Source: Nicotiana tabacum (taxonomy: Eukaryota; Streptophyta; Magnoliopsida; Solanales; Solanaceae). Taken from it: a stretch of DNA of 64,000 nt. The notes below the pieces were generated by a model. That model was given only the letters and a program-made list of their open reading frames with translations, searched no databases and was not told the origin of the DNA. The stretch is from positions 72,137,291 through 72,201,290 of the forward strand of contig NC_134080.1 in the NCBI RefSeq assembly GCF_000715075.1, given 5' to 3'. Below, piece after piece: positions 21,701-34,490 of the stretch (its first letter is position 1; each line of letters starts with the position of its first letter). The translations under genes and the position numbers were made by a program.

Positions 21701-23360
21701 GTTTTTCTTCACGAATTTTTGCTAAGTTCTCCATTTTTGAAGATGGGAAGCAAGCTAGGGCAGTGAATTCAAGGGAAAATCGAAGAGAATCAGTTGGGTA
21801 AGTTCCCTGAGCTTCATTACTCATGTTTATGATCATTTTTCCATTGTTTAATCATGGTATTAGTGTAAATTAAAGAAGAAAATTGAGGGATTAGGGCTTG
21901 AGATTAAGACACCTTTGAGTAGGGATTTGAGCGGCCATTTGAGATCCGATTTTGATGATCTTGATATGAATAGACTGGTGGGAGGACGAGGATTCTATTG
22001 ATGTTAATTTTGTCAGATTCCGAGACGTTGGCCCAGGGGCCGGGTTAGAGCAATTTTGGGATTTTTGATGTAGACTGGATATTTTCGAGTGGGCTTTATT
22101 CTCTTCGCATATTTTAATGGTTATGTGCTGATTATGGCTAGATTTGGAGCATCCGGAGCTTGATTCGTGAGGGCAAAGCCATCGCAGGCTAGAGTTTGGA
22201 CCGGATCGAGGTGAGTAATGATTGTAAATGTTTTACTGAGTGTATGAAACCCCGAATTTGCACATCGTTGTGCTATATTGAGGTGACGCACATGCTAGAT
22301 GATGAGCGTGGGGTCGTGCACTGTTGAGGATTGTGACTTAGTCCATCCTGAATGACTATTTTACCGTGTATTTGACTTAAAACTGTTTGCTATCATCATG
22401 TTTTGGGTTGAATGCCATATTTGGGCCTCGTACCATCTATTTGAACCCTTAGGGGATTTTTTCGGATATTTCCTTACTGTTTTGACTTTAAACTTGTACT
22501 CAGTCATGCTATATTTTACTGTTTTCATAACTCAGCCATGTTTACTATGTTTTAACATATTAAATGATATTTCAAATAATATTTTGGGCTGAGCATCATG
22601 TTTTACTATTGCCCGAGTGGATTATGAGATTTTGATAGTTGTAATTGGGACTACAAGACGGTATCCTGGAAGGTGCCCCGGTTGTTATCTCTGTGTTGAG
22701 CTGTATTTCTTTCCATGGCTTGTTTTGTCTCTGTTCTAGTTGTTGTTGTTCTGTCAATTCTATGTTATTTCTTACTGTTGCACTTATTTATATTGTTTTA
22801 TTCCACACAGTTAACCCTTATATTGTATTTAATCTCAGTAGGGCCCTGACCTTCCTCGTCACTACCCAACCGAGGTTAGGCTTGGCACTTACTGAGTACC
22901 GCTGTGGTGTTCTCATGCCCCTTCTACGCATGTTTTTCATGTGCAAATCCAGGTACCGCTGATCAGCCCTACTATCGGTGAGGGAGGTGACTGCTTAGAG
23001 ACTCCGAGGTACATCTGCCGCATCCACAGACCAAGGAGCCCCTTTCTATTCATGCCTTTCATATTTAGCCCTTCTGTACTTTTCTGTTCTTTATTAGAAA
23101 TTTCGGAATTAGAGCCATGTAGTATTTCTTTTCTTAGCTTGTTATTCATGGGTTTCCGGGTCTTGGATTTATGTTTGGTGTTGAGAGTTAAACATGGTGT
23201 ATGCCGAGCGGCACATTTACACATTGTTATTGCATTATTTCTGTTTTTAAATTTTTTTACTTCCGCAAGTTTGGTTATCTTCCACAAAGTTAGGCTTACC
23301 TAGTCGTAGAGACTAGGTGTCGTCACGATGGTTCACAGAGGGCGAACCAGGGTCGTGACA

Positions 23361-25456
23361 AATTGCTTGCGTTTAATGACAACTGAGAAGGCACAAAAGG
23401 AATTATTCAATCTATGACTCAGAGTTACTTGTGTTAATCACGCATTTAAGATTTCGTATTATTATCCATGCAGCATATATATGTTGAAAGGCAAAAGAAA
23501 GAATTGAGTCCACATCATAGACAAAGTCTTGAATTGTTAGAATATTAAAACATGGATGTTCCATAGCACCCACGAAAGGCTAATGTAATAACTAATACCC
23601 TGAGCCGCAGATTGGGAGAAAGATTAAGCCCACATAAAGGTTGAGAGAGGAGAGGAATACCTAGAGGTATAATAGCTAAGTAAATGGGGAGTCCAATTAT
23701 TAGACCCAGATAATTATAGAAATCATAATTCAGAACATTGCAAAATCACTCATAATATTAGAGGTACAAGAGAGAGAGTACATCGGCCATATTTTATAAT
23801 GGCTCTACAGTAAAGCCAGTTAGAAGAGTACCAGCCTCATAAGAAGTCAGTATGAAGCTCCTGCCAAATTTTGTATACACTAGAGGTGCAAGTATTATAG
23901 TAGAGCTTTAAGATATGGATGTGAATTCCACCTATGTGGAAGGGAGGTTTGGAAAAACGACAAAAGATACGATGCCATATTTAAAGGTAAGTAAGGTTTA
24001 GGTAAAGAAGGTATGAGATACTCAAGTGCAGAAGATTATGAATAGTCCAGACTTTAGATATAGGGCTAAAAGCATCATAATTTAGTATCTAGATATAATA
24101 GTGGTGTTGTAAGTATCAAATCTTTCAGCCTATGGTATTCGGGTATTGAGAGGCCTAGTTAAGAGAGTAAAGAAGAGTTAGAGACAATGTGATGTCTTGC
24201 TTTAGGTTCTAGAATAACATAAGGAAATCTATGGTGCTAGTAAGTTAAAGGAAGGTTGTGAGTAGTATAAATAGATAAGTGTAGGTTGCAAGCTAAAGTA
24301 TGGTAGAGCGACAAGGTTTTAGGTAGACGGGAGTAAGGATAAGAAAAGGTGAGTGAGAAGGTGACGAGAATATGTAAGGCCTCGGGATTAAGCCTATTAA
24401 ACAGGAGAGCTGTTGGTTTTCGTAAGTTATAGAAGGCTCATTATAGCTCGAATAAACTCGGAGGAGTCTAAGAGTAGGAGCAATTAGAAGAGATGAAATG
24501 CTGCCCTAGTAGTAGAATAAGGGTGTAATTGTGATAGATAAGAGGATGACGTTTAGGACTTTGATTGAGTAATGATTAAAAGAAAAGGGATTTCATGAAT
24601 TGCACGGGATTGGAATATCCCATAAGATGAATCATGTTGGGATGTTGTGAAATAAGGTTATTGAAGTATAGTATAGTCCCTAGGTAGATCAGGCAAATAA
24701 CTTCAGATGTTCCTCGATGAGAAGTGAGCCCTAGTGACAATGTATTACGTAAGAGGTTTCAAGTTATCAGTGGTAGATTATAGATCAACATTAAGGTTAA
24801 TCAACAATAGATGGATAAAAGTTCCAAACTATGAGATGAGATTTGGCTGTCATTCTTAAGATGAATAGTAATAAGCAAGCATTAAAGGACTTAGATTTAT
24901 TCATGTAGGATAAGCAGCGAGAGAGTAACTTAGAGTTTTGAAGAAAACCTTAGTAATAATAAATCGAAGTAAGTGTTATAGCATAGTATCACCTACCTAA
25001 ATGCAGTAAAGCCATAAGGATAGATAACTGAGGCTTTGAAACAAGATATAGCAATAGTCGTAAGTTTGACAATGTACCGAGCGAAGAACTTCAGTACACC
25101 TATAGATGTCCAGAGAGGGATCCTATTAAACTAGTGTATTTTCACAAAGTGAGGCCTAGATATTGGCTAAAATCTGGAGGAAAAATGAGAGAAGAGTCGC
25201 ATAGGCACGCATACAAGGACCGAGTCATACAGGCTGCAGGACAGAAGGTAGCAACAATTATGAAATTGAAAGAATTCCGACCACAAGTCGTGGTGTGAGA
25301 GAGAGGCATAAAGAGGGGAATGCCCTGGACTTTGGATTTATTCACAGAACAGTTGCCAGGACAATATTAAAGTATTCATAAGATCTATTTGTTATGAGAT
25401 TGGTAAGTGCATCCATCAACTTTTGACGACGAATGTTCAAAAGGGGTCTTCGTCCA
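23361..25456 (+). pseudogene. decayed gypsy pol remnant (RNase H to integrase)
   Basis: The first codons after LTR C translate as a damaged RNase H. Residues such as HKRNYSIYDSELL and, at about 23575-23620, HPRKANVITNTLSRRL align with [13 protein letters not shown] and [15 protein letters not shown] of element A. Several stops occur in this first 250 bases. The following 1.8 kb should hold integrase by position, but the motifs are too eroded to point to. The end (ttttgacgacgaatgttcaa) resembles the polyprotein end of this family, and an LTR follows. Confidence 0.65.
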
Positions 25457-26669
25457 TGTTACACCCCATGTTTTCGTACATAAAATTATGTCGTAAGTTA
25501 ATTGATGTATACTCAGAAATGAGATCAACTTTGAAAGTACATAAAGTAAGTTAATAGTGTTACCTTGTAGGTTACAAATATTTAAGATCATGAACTCCAA
25601 GCACCAAGAGGGTTGGAAGTCTTAGAATCTAAACGACTTGAAGAAAATAAGTTTCATCAAAAGTCGACAAGTTGGAAATTTTATAGCAGGTATTTTTGGG
25701 GTGAGACTAGTGTGCTCAACATGATAAAAAGGTTATGTTATGGGTTATTTTAGTGGTAGGATAGCCGTGTGTTATGTTTTGAATTCCAAAGAGTTGTGGA
25801 ACAAAAATTGGAAAAGGTCATCACAAGTAACATTCATAAATGCGTTGAAAATTAGGTCAAATGTAGCTGAGCTTTTCTCCCAATTTACTTGGAATTACAT
25901 GATGAACCGCCTACCAAATTGAATATATATGAGTCTAGTTTCTAACACATTAAATCATTTGTCAACACGACATCGGATTAGAGAGATATTTGCCTTTTTT
26001 GTGAAACTGCGTAAGCATCCCCTATGGGACCCACTTAGGTGGTTGATGATTCTCCAACCTTTAAAGATCGAGGCAAAGCTCGTTTGGGTTCATTATTCAA
26101 CCCAACCAGACAGTATACTCTCCCAAAACACTCTCAAATCAGTCTTCATGATTCTATAGTAAAAAACAATGATAAAAAACATGAATTCAATGATAGAAAT
26201 CCCATCGTGCTTGCTAGATCATAATTCTTCCTCTTGTGTCTGTTTTGGAGGATTCTTCAAAGTGAAGTAACCTCAGGTTCCATTTTATTCTTGTTGATTA
26301 AGGTAAGAATCATTCACTCCTTCATATATTAGAGTTTCAAGGTGAACTACAAGTGTTTACACACCAACTTGAACACCAAAAGTTGATTAAAGAAGAGAAT
26401 ACAACACCTATAGTGTTGTGGTGTCATTGAGGATAGTTGTGGGCTGTGTTTGGTTAAAATATCATGTTGTTTCTACTAGATAAGGTGAGTATAGCAACCT
26501 ACTACATGTTCTTGAAGTTATTTGTATGTTGGTTGCATTATTTGTGCAAATTACTACAATATGAGACTTGAAATAGTTTGAGATGTTATTGTTTTTAATG
26601 GACTATTTTGGAAAGGTTGTTTCCATTAACTTTAAATTGTTGGAAACCTTGGAAAATGACTTTTCATTA

Positions 26670-26920
26670 TTCTGTTGTTCTTTCTCTTTATATTCGCAGT
26701 ACCAACAACAAGTTCGACATGTGGACAATGTATTTATAACAATATAACTTCAAAGTTACATTACTCTGTTGTTCTTTCTCTTATTATTATAACTTCAAAT
26801 GGTTGGAAACCTTAGAAAATGACTTTCTTATGATGTTATTATTATAAATATATTGTCCACATATCTAACTTGTTGTTGGTACTCTAAATATAAAGAGAAA
26901 GAATAACAGAACAATGGAAA
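26670..26920. repeat. inverted repeat (foldback) within LTR F3
   Basis: Arms of about 75 bases at 26674-26747 and 26838-26915 are reverse complements. Compare tctgttgttctttctcttta and gtaccaacaacaagtt in the left arm with the inverted aacttgttgttggtac and taaagagaaagaa in the right. About 90 bases separate them. Nearby direct copies of ggttggaaacctt (26639, 26799) show that local duplication accompanied the inversion. A small foldback or MITE-like insertion is possible. Confidence 0.8.
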
Positions 26921-27488
26921 GTTGTACTTGTTGTTGTTGTTGGATTGTTGGGTTGTTTGAAGGTGAATTAGGAGATGAATAGGAGGTTAGAAGTCCTGTC
27001 ATTGTAATTTATATCATACTGGATATATTTTTAAGTTAATGAATGAATTACTTTGGGGTTAAAGGATTCAAAAGGGATTCAGGCTGAGCTTGCCGTTTGT
27101 CATGTTAAATAGTAGCTTCGTTAGTGACGTTTTATGCACTTGTTGTTGTGCAGCTTGATTTGTGTTGTGGTGGAAAAATTATATAGGTGATGGTTGTATG
27201 GCTTCTTATTGGTCTATGGAATTGGGAAAGCAAAGAAAACAGGGGAGATGTTGCCCATTTTAATATAAAATAAACTTCTCGTTCATTGTACGATAGTTGC
27301 ATTTTTCGTAGCTTAACGATAACCTTATTATTGTTGATGTAGATTGAAGTGTAACGAGACGAGTTCAACATGGTTATTGCACAGATTTTAATAAGGTATG
27401 TTAAGGTTAAACCTTTCCTTCATTTTGGAATGATCCTGTAACTACATGCGTTTGATAACGAGATATAAAGAGAAGTTCGTACTCCTTA

Positions 27489-27614
27489 ACTTATTTACAT
27501 TATCCTAGTCTCATAAGTTACAGTATTCTCCCTTATTGAGACCTTATATTTACTTATTTACATTATCCTAGTCTCATAAGTTATAGTATTCTCCTTTATT
27601 GAGACCTTATATTT
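27489..27614 (+). repeat. 63-bp tandem duplication in LTR F3
   Basis: acttatttacattatcctag begins at 27489 and again at 27552. The two copies differ at only two or three positions. Confidence 0.92.
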
Positions 27615-28572
27615 AGCTAAGTATTGTCTTCTTTCACTCAAGAGAGCAAAAAGTCAATATATATACAGTATTACAGTATTTTTACCACCACCGAGCTTTA
27701 ATCGGTGGGTAGGCTCCTATTGGGAAACCTCTGATCAGATGGTAAGTTATATATTGAGCCTACTGTGACCGAGCACCTATGAGCAAGCCCCGAATGGCCG
27801 AGTTACAAATCCTAGTATGGCCGAGCGCCTATGAGCGAGCCTACTACGGCAGATCTGTTACATGTACCGAGCCTTATAGGGCCGGACAATTATTTTATTT
27901 ACTATATTGAGAGGGTTGAGTCAGTATCAGTAGATAAGCATATCTTTAGATCATCTTTGACTCCCACTTACTTTCAGTTTTTATATTATCAGTTCATTCT
28001 TAGTTTTTAGTTATTCTGTTGCCTTACATACTCGGTACATTATTTTGTACTGATGTCCCTTTTGCTAGGGATGCTGCATTTCATGCCTGCCGATTGTAAT
28101 AGACATCCGGATAGACCTTCCTAGTAGACAAATCCAAACATCAGCCAGATTGATAAACTCCACTCCCCCAGAGTTACCAGGTCTACACTTTGGAGTCCAT
28201 TTTATATATACAGGTTTGATGAGTAGGTCGAGGCCCTCTCCCAACCATGATACAACTCTATTATCTCTAAAGGCTTATAGATGAATCCTGTATATTTTGT
28301 ATATCAATAGGTGTTCATGGAGGCTTCATCGGCCTACACGGTTATATATATAAGCTTTTGGGTATGTTTACCCCTCATATGAGAGAGACGCTATTTTCAT
28401 ATAATTCAGAATATGGCCCTGTTAGTCTTGATTGGTATTATCAACTTGCATGAAGGCCTCATCGGCCTAAGTTGAGGACTACTCCTCCAAATTTCATAGT
28501 TACAGAGTGGTACGCTGGGGACGAGTATGGAATTGGGTGCCGGTCACGCCTCCCTAGGTTTGGGGCGTGATA

Positions 28573-29199
28573 GTCCTCCCTAGTTTAGTGGAGGAGAGTC
28601 AGAGGATGCTTAGGGTTTCCTTGATTAGTGTCACCGGATTCTTCGCACAATGGGTCTTGTGGACTCCAATGGAGTCGACTTCACTACTTTCCAGTTGATA
28701 GGGCCAGCCTACCGGTGGTGGCAAACCTATGAGTCAGTCAGGCCGGCTGGTGCAGCACCACTAATGTGGAATCAGTTTTTAGTTCTCTACTTAGAGAAGT
28801 TTGTTTCATGGACTCACAGAGAGGGGTTGCATAGGTAGTTTGAGCATCTACGCCAAAAGGGCATGACTATGACCCAGTACGAGATGAGATTCACAGAGTT
28901 GGCACGTCATGCAATATTTTTGGTCCCTACTGATAGGGAGAGGATCAAGAGGTTCATTGATGGCCCCATCTATGGTCTACGATATGGCATGGCTTGAGAG
29001 TCTAAGACGGATGCTAGATTTGATCAGGTGATTGAAATTGCTAGACTCTTGGACATAGTTCGCCGTCATGAGAGAGAGGAGAGGGAGGCCAAGAGACCCC
29101 GTGGATCAGGTGGCTTTAGTGGTACCTCGTCTGGAGGCCAGTCACATTATAGTAGAGGTCGTCCTTTTAGGCCTGATCAAGTAGCTCCTCATATTCCAA
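28573..29199 (+). pseudogene. gypsy gag fragment (element G)
   Basis: Tekay-type capsid. Visible are FSGGESEDA, GFLD, CHRILRTMGLVDSNGVDF, YRWWQTY, WNQFLVLYLEKFVSW and MTQYEMRFTELARHA, matching the gag of element E (40310-40640) segment by segment. At least four stops interrupt it, three of them in place of conserved positions in the first 60 bases. The N-terminal 120 residues and the leader are missing, since LTR F3 abuts directly. The Arg/Gly/Ser-rich tail before the zinc knuckle is cut at 29199 by LTR F1. Gag forms the particle shell. Confidence 0.88.
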
Positions 29200-31885
29200 T
29201 GTCACACCTCAACCTTGGGGGATGTGGGGCACATGGTTCCCTAAGGCCCGAGCGTACCAATCTTGATACCTATAATAAATTCAACCATACGTGGGCCGAC
29301 AAGGCCTTTGACGAGTGATTACCTGATCAAAAGACACAACCATTTGCACGTAGAAAAGGCCCAATATACGTATATAAACAATAAAGACGACAAGACCAAT
29401 ATTAACGCAATGGGTCCTCTAAGAAGGCCGACAAAGCCACATATGACTACTATATACAAGACAACTGTCTACAAGCCTCTAAAGAGTACATCAATAATAT
29501 CTGGTTGGGACAAGACCCCGACATACCCAACTATGTATAATAATACAACCACTATCAGCTCATTAAACAGCTCCAGAAGTAGAGAGCGTGACAAACATCA
29601 ACTGAGTCGAGTCACCTACTACGAGGTATCACCTGAATCTCTATTTGTACCTGCGGGCATGAAATGCAGCACTTCAAAGTGGTCGTCAGTACAAAATATG
29701 TACTGAATATGTAATGCAAGTAACGCACATAAATAAATATAAAATGTGAAGGAAGAGTATAGAAGTCAACCTGAAACTCATAACAAGCATGTTTGTAAAA
29801 ATCAAGCCACTCAATGGGACTATAAATATAGTATCAAGCCACTCTGTGGGGCAAATCATGTCATAACATAACATACCCGGCCTCGAATAGGACTCGATCA
29901 TCCCTAGCCTTAATAGGACTCGATAATGTCTCATATCATATCATAACGTACCCGGCCTCGAGAGGACTTAGTCATACCCGACCTTAATATTATTCGGTAA
30001 TGTCAAAACCAGCTATAGCAGAATGCACATATAAGTTTTGTACTCGGCCGACTATAGCGCGGTAAGCGCAATGCAAGGAATAACTCTGAAGGGCCTTATG
30101 GATCTGATCGGAGTGACTCAAGGTTGTTATCATTCGATTATCATTATGTAACTGTGTTTGTATCAATTGTCTGAGAGTCAACAAAGATCATAAGACATAA
30201 TATTCAAAGGCTATCAAGGCGGGAAGTGATCCCGATAGAGAACAATAAGATACATGAACTACAACAATATAAAATATTAAGGCTCATAAGCTTTAATCTT
30301 GAGAATAAAGTTCCTTTTGAAGTAACGGCATTATAATTACATTCTTTGTAGATCATGCCAAAATAAATAAAGAGTGAGCCTTAACATACCTTAGTATCTC
30401 TTCCTTATTCCTCAACCAAGATCAACACAGCTTCTTGCGTTTACAACAAGTGAAGTGATATTTCCCTCAACATATAATGTTGTAACCATAGTATTTGGCT
30501 AGTTAGTCGTATAACTTATAGAAAGTTGGGTAGCAACTCCTCTATTTTTACTACATCCCAAATACCACTAAGGGTCATCAAAATCCCAACAACAACAATT
30601 ACCAACAATAGCAGCAACAACCATATAATCCAATATGATCTTCACCAATTATCCTAATAATCATATTGAGCGACAAGCTCGATTTACAAACAACGAAAAA
30701 TAATTTGTATTCAATTATTGTTTCATAAATCTATATGCATTACTTGTGACATTATACTTAGGCTTACCATATCATTTACAACACAAAATATCCCAAAAAC
30801 AACCTTCAAAATAGTTCGCACGCCTACACTTCCACTTTCACTTTCAATTCATAGTTTTTACATGTTTTCTTCTTCATTTCACTTAATTGATACATGAATA
30901 ATTTTAAAAACAGTATCCACATCATAATAATGTTATATTCCATAATTTCCAGCCATCACAAATCATATTTATCACTTCAAAATAGCCCAACAAAACAGTA
31001 TCCATATCTTAGGCTATTTCAATGTTATCTTGTTGTATTTTGCTTCAAACAACCTTATCAACACTTGTAAAATCTTAAGAACAAGAAAGATATAATATAC
31101 TTACCTTATATAGAAACTACAACTTGAAATCTAAGCTCCTCTTATCTCACAACATCCCTTAATGTCATCACAACATCATGAAAGTGTTTTTCGCTACCTT
31201 TACAGTGTTCTTGATGTTAGATATAGGTGGTTCGTCTTAGAAATCACCCTTAAATCTTTGAGGGCTATTAGAGTGACTTTTGAGAGATATGGGGTGTGAT
31301 CTGGCCGAAAAATGAGAGATATAAGGGCTTCCCTCTGTTTCTATAACAAAAGGAAAAGCTTCCACCGCCTAGGTGGGTCCCATAGAGGTTGTCTATGTAA
31401 TCTCGCCAAAACGTAAATATCTATATACTCCGATGTCATATCGATGAATGGTTTGATACATTAGAAACTAGACTCGTAGACATTCAATTTGGTAAAGGGA
31501 TAACCCTGTAAATACAAGTATATTGGGAGAAATGCTATGTGATATTAGACCCAAATTTTAGTATATGTTATGAACGTAACTTGCGATAGCTTTTATCGGC
31601 TTTTTTTCATAACTTGCTTGCCTTTAAAACTCAATGCACAACTATCATACAACTGAAATACATTATAACATCATCATATTATCATCTTAAGCACCTTAGT
31701 CTCATCCCAAAAATATGAGTTATAACATTCCCAACTTGCCGACTTTTGACGAAACTTATTTTCTTCGATTCGTTTAATATCTAAATCTTACAATGAAAGA
31801 AGTAGAATCAACCTAAGGTAATCGTCATCCATAAAGATTCCTTGACTAATGAATACAAGCTCGTATAGCCTTGTAAGAAACACAG
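29200..31885 (-). repeat. LTR F1, minus-strand F-family LTR (about 2.7 kb)
   Basis: On the plus strand it starts tgtcacacctcaaccttgg. Its reverse complement matches the end of LTR F2 (34000-34169): gtacgctcggg, aggtatcaagattggtac, tgatcaggtaatcac, gtggttgtgtcttttgatc. Its inner end, after the shared cttgccgacttttgacgaaa at about 31735-31755, fades out near 31885 without the expected TGTTACACCCC start. It is therefore 5'-truncated. Confidence 0.82.
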
Positions 31886-31977
31886 GGTAGTATGAATAGT
31901 TATATGTTTAGTAAAATGTATGACTTAAACCCCGTGGATTTTTACATTCGAGGAAGGATGTCCTTAAGGGGGGAGGA
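31886..31977 (+). other. spacer with polypurine tract between head-to-head F LTRs
   Basis: About 90 bases. The right end, ccttaaggggggagga (31962-31977), is a purine tract immediately before the LTR F2 start, as at the 3' end of an element's internal region. So F2 was a 3' LTR and this spacer is the last trace of its internal DNA. Confidence 0.7.
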
Positions 31978-34169
31978 TGTTACACCCCACATTTTCACAC
32001 GTACGAGTGTGTCTTCATTTAGTCGACATAAGCTTGGATATCAAGACTATTCTCAAGTTCATGAGTATATAAAATCATGCATAGCACATGTTAGAAGGTT
32101 TATAAGTTAAACGAACATAAGCAAATAAGTTTCGTCAAAAGTCGGCAAGTTAGGAATGTTATAACTCATACTTTTAGGGTAATACTAAGAGTATTTAACA
32201 TTCTAAGAAGTTCATGTTATGAGGTATCTGAATTGTGTTATAGTCGTGTATTAAGTTTTGAAGTTAGGCGAGTTGTAAAAGAAAATTCGGGAAAAGTATT
32301 CACAAGTTATGTTCATAAATTTTACTGAATTTGCGTCTAATGTCACTGAGCTTTTTTCTCAATATGCTTGCATTTACGGGGTGATCTACCCACCAAATTT
32401 AAGATCTACGAGTCTAATTTCCGATGCATTAAACCATTCATCAATACGATATTGGAGCATAGGGATATTCACTTGCGAGACCTCACATGCAGCCCCTATG
32501 GGACCCACCTTGGCGGTGGAAGCTTATCCTTTTTATTATAAAAATGGGGGAAGCCCTTATCTCTATCATTTTTCGACCAGAGCACACCTCATATCTCTCC
32601 AAAGTCTCTCTAAGAGCTCTCAAATGTTTAAGGGTGATTTCTAAAGTAAACCACCTATATCTAACACCAAGAACCCCGTAAAGATAGCGGAAAGAGATTC
32701 AATAATGTTGTGATGACATTAAGGGATGTTGTGAGCTAAGAGGAGCTTGGATTTTGATTTTTAGTTGTTATATAAGATAAGTATATTATCTCCTTGTTTT
32801 TGTGCTTAAGTTTTTACAAGTGTTAGTGAGGTAGTTTGAAGCAAAATACTACAAGACATCATTAAAATAGCCTAAGATATGGCTACTGTTTTGTTAGGCT
32901 GTTTTGACCTGATAAATATGATTTGTGATGGCTGGAAAATAACATGATTATGTTGTGGATGATGTTTTTAAAGTTATTCATGTATCAATTAAGGGAAATG
33001 AAGAATAAAACATGTAAAGATTATGAACTGAAAGTGAAGGTGGAACTATAGGCGTATGGATTGTTTTTGGGTTGTTTTAAGGTGTAATGATATGGTAAGC
33101 CTAAGTATAATATCACAAGTAATGCAGCCAGATTTATGAAACAAGAAGTGAATTCAGATTAAGTTTCATTATTTGTAAATCGAGCTTGCCGCTCGATATG
33201 ATTATTAAGATAATTGGAGAAGATCATATTAGATTATATTGTTGTTGTTGTTGTCGTTGTTGTTGTTGGGATTTGATGATCCTTAGTGGTCATTGGGATG
33301 TAGTAACAACAGGAAAGTTGCTGCCCGAGTTTCTATAAGTTATATGACTAGAAAAATATGATGGTTATGATATTAAGGCTGGGTACGACCGAGTCCTCTC
33401 TGAGTCCGAGTACGTTATGATATGACATGAGACATTACCGAGTCCTATTAAGGCCAGGTATGACCGAATTCTCTTTGAGGCCAGGTACTTTTTTTTTATG
33501 ACATGATTTTCCCACATAGTATCTTGATAATATATTATATGGCCCTATTGAGTGGCTTGATTTTTACATACATGCATATATATATCCATGATTGTGATAG
33601 TGTATGCCATAATAGGCTTGCTATGAGTTTCAGGTTGACTTATGTATTATTCATTCACATTCAATTTTATGTATGTACATTACTTGACTTACATATTCAT
33701 GTACATCTTTCTTACTAACGACCCCTTACTGGGGTGCTGCGTTTTATGCCTGCAGGTTCAAATAGAAATTCAGACGATCCCTTCTTTTGGTCTGTTTAGT
33801 GAGTTGATATGTATGGTGGTTGTATGTATATACATAGTTGGGTATATCGAGGTCTTGTCCTGATAAGATGTTGTTGATGTACTCTCTAGAGGATTGTAGA
33901 TAAACATCTTGTATGTAGTAATCTTGTGTGGCTTTGGCGGCCTTCTTAGTGGACCCATTGTGTTTATATTGGCTGTGTCGGCCTTCTTGTATATGTATGT
34001 ATGTTGGGCCTTTTCTGTGTGTAGGTGGTTGTGTCTTTTGATCAGGTAATCACTCATCACAGGCCTTGTCTACCCACATATGGTTGAGTATATTATAGGT
34101 ATCAAGATTGGTACGCTCGGGTATTGGGGCACCGGGTGCCGGCCACACCTCCAAGGTTGTGGTGTGATA
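31978..34169 (+). repeat. LTR F2, plus-strand F-family LTR (2.2 kb)
   Basis: Starts TGTTACACCCCACATTTTC and ends ggttgtggtgtgata. Contains a (TTG)n tract at 33238-33268 and repeats of ccgagtcct(c/a)t near 33390-33475. With LTR F1 it forms an inverted repeat of more than 2 kb per arm. Confidence 0.87.
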
Positions 34170-34490
34170 ATATCGGTCTTGCGTTGTTACCACTGAGGGT
34201 CATGAGACTAGATTCGATCTTTTATTGCTTGGTATGGTTGATTTTGAGGTGATTTTGGGTATGGATTGGTTATTGCTATACCATATTATTCTTGATTGTC
34301 ACACTAAGACTATGACATTAGCGATGCCGGGGTTGCCTAGGTTGGAGTGGAGAGTTTTGCTTAGTCATACTCCGTATAGAGGGATTTTATATTTGAAGGC
34401 TCAATGGATGATTCAGAAGGGGTATTTGGCATATTTGGCCTTCATGAGAGATGTTAGTGCTGATACTTCTATTATTGAGTAAGTTCTGGT
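34170..34490 (+). pseudogene. gypsy protease C-terminal part (element G)
   Basis: The frame starting near 34210 reads TRFDLLLLGMVDFEVILGMD and LDCHTKTMTLAMPGLPRLEW, matching the protease-linker of element E ([18 protein letters not shown]). The catalytic D-S/T-G-like region lies upstream and is missing, apparently lost with the LTR F1/F2 event. Confidence 0.85.

Larger units (their letters stand above)
20752..23360 (+). repeat. LTR C, lone mosaic gypsy LTR (2609 bp)
   Basis: Begins TGTAACGATCCGATCGG and ends GGGTCGTGACA. The left flank is LTR B2 and the right flank is decayed RNase H coding sequence of another element, so no internal region accompanies it. Flanking pentamers (cttat, aattg) do not match, arguing against a simple solo LTR from one insertion. 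The first 1.9 kb resembles LTR E, and from about 22650 to the end it is nearly identical to parts of LTRs A and B. Confidence 0.85.
25457..28572 (+). repeat. LTR F3 (3.1 kb)
   Basis: Starts TGTTACACCCCATG and ends ggggcgtgata, sharing the F-family ends of the LTRs at 29200 and 31978. Shared internal words include gaagaaaataagtttc(g/a)tc, aaaagtc(g/a)(g/a)caagttgg and, near the end, gatgctgcatttcatgcctgc. It is longer than the other two because of a foldback region (26670-26920) and a 63-bp duplication (27489-27614). 5' splice-site-like motifs are at 26303 and 26485. Confidence 0.8.

Noticed and set aside
33238..33268. (TTG)n tract as a possible functional element
   Set aside because: A simple microsatellite inside LTR F2, with similar tracts in other F LTRs.
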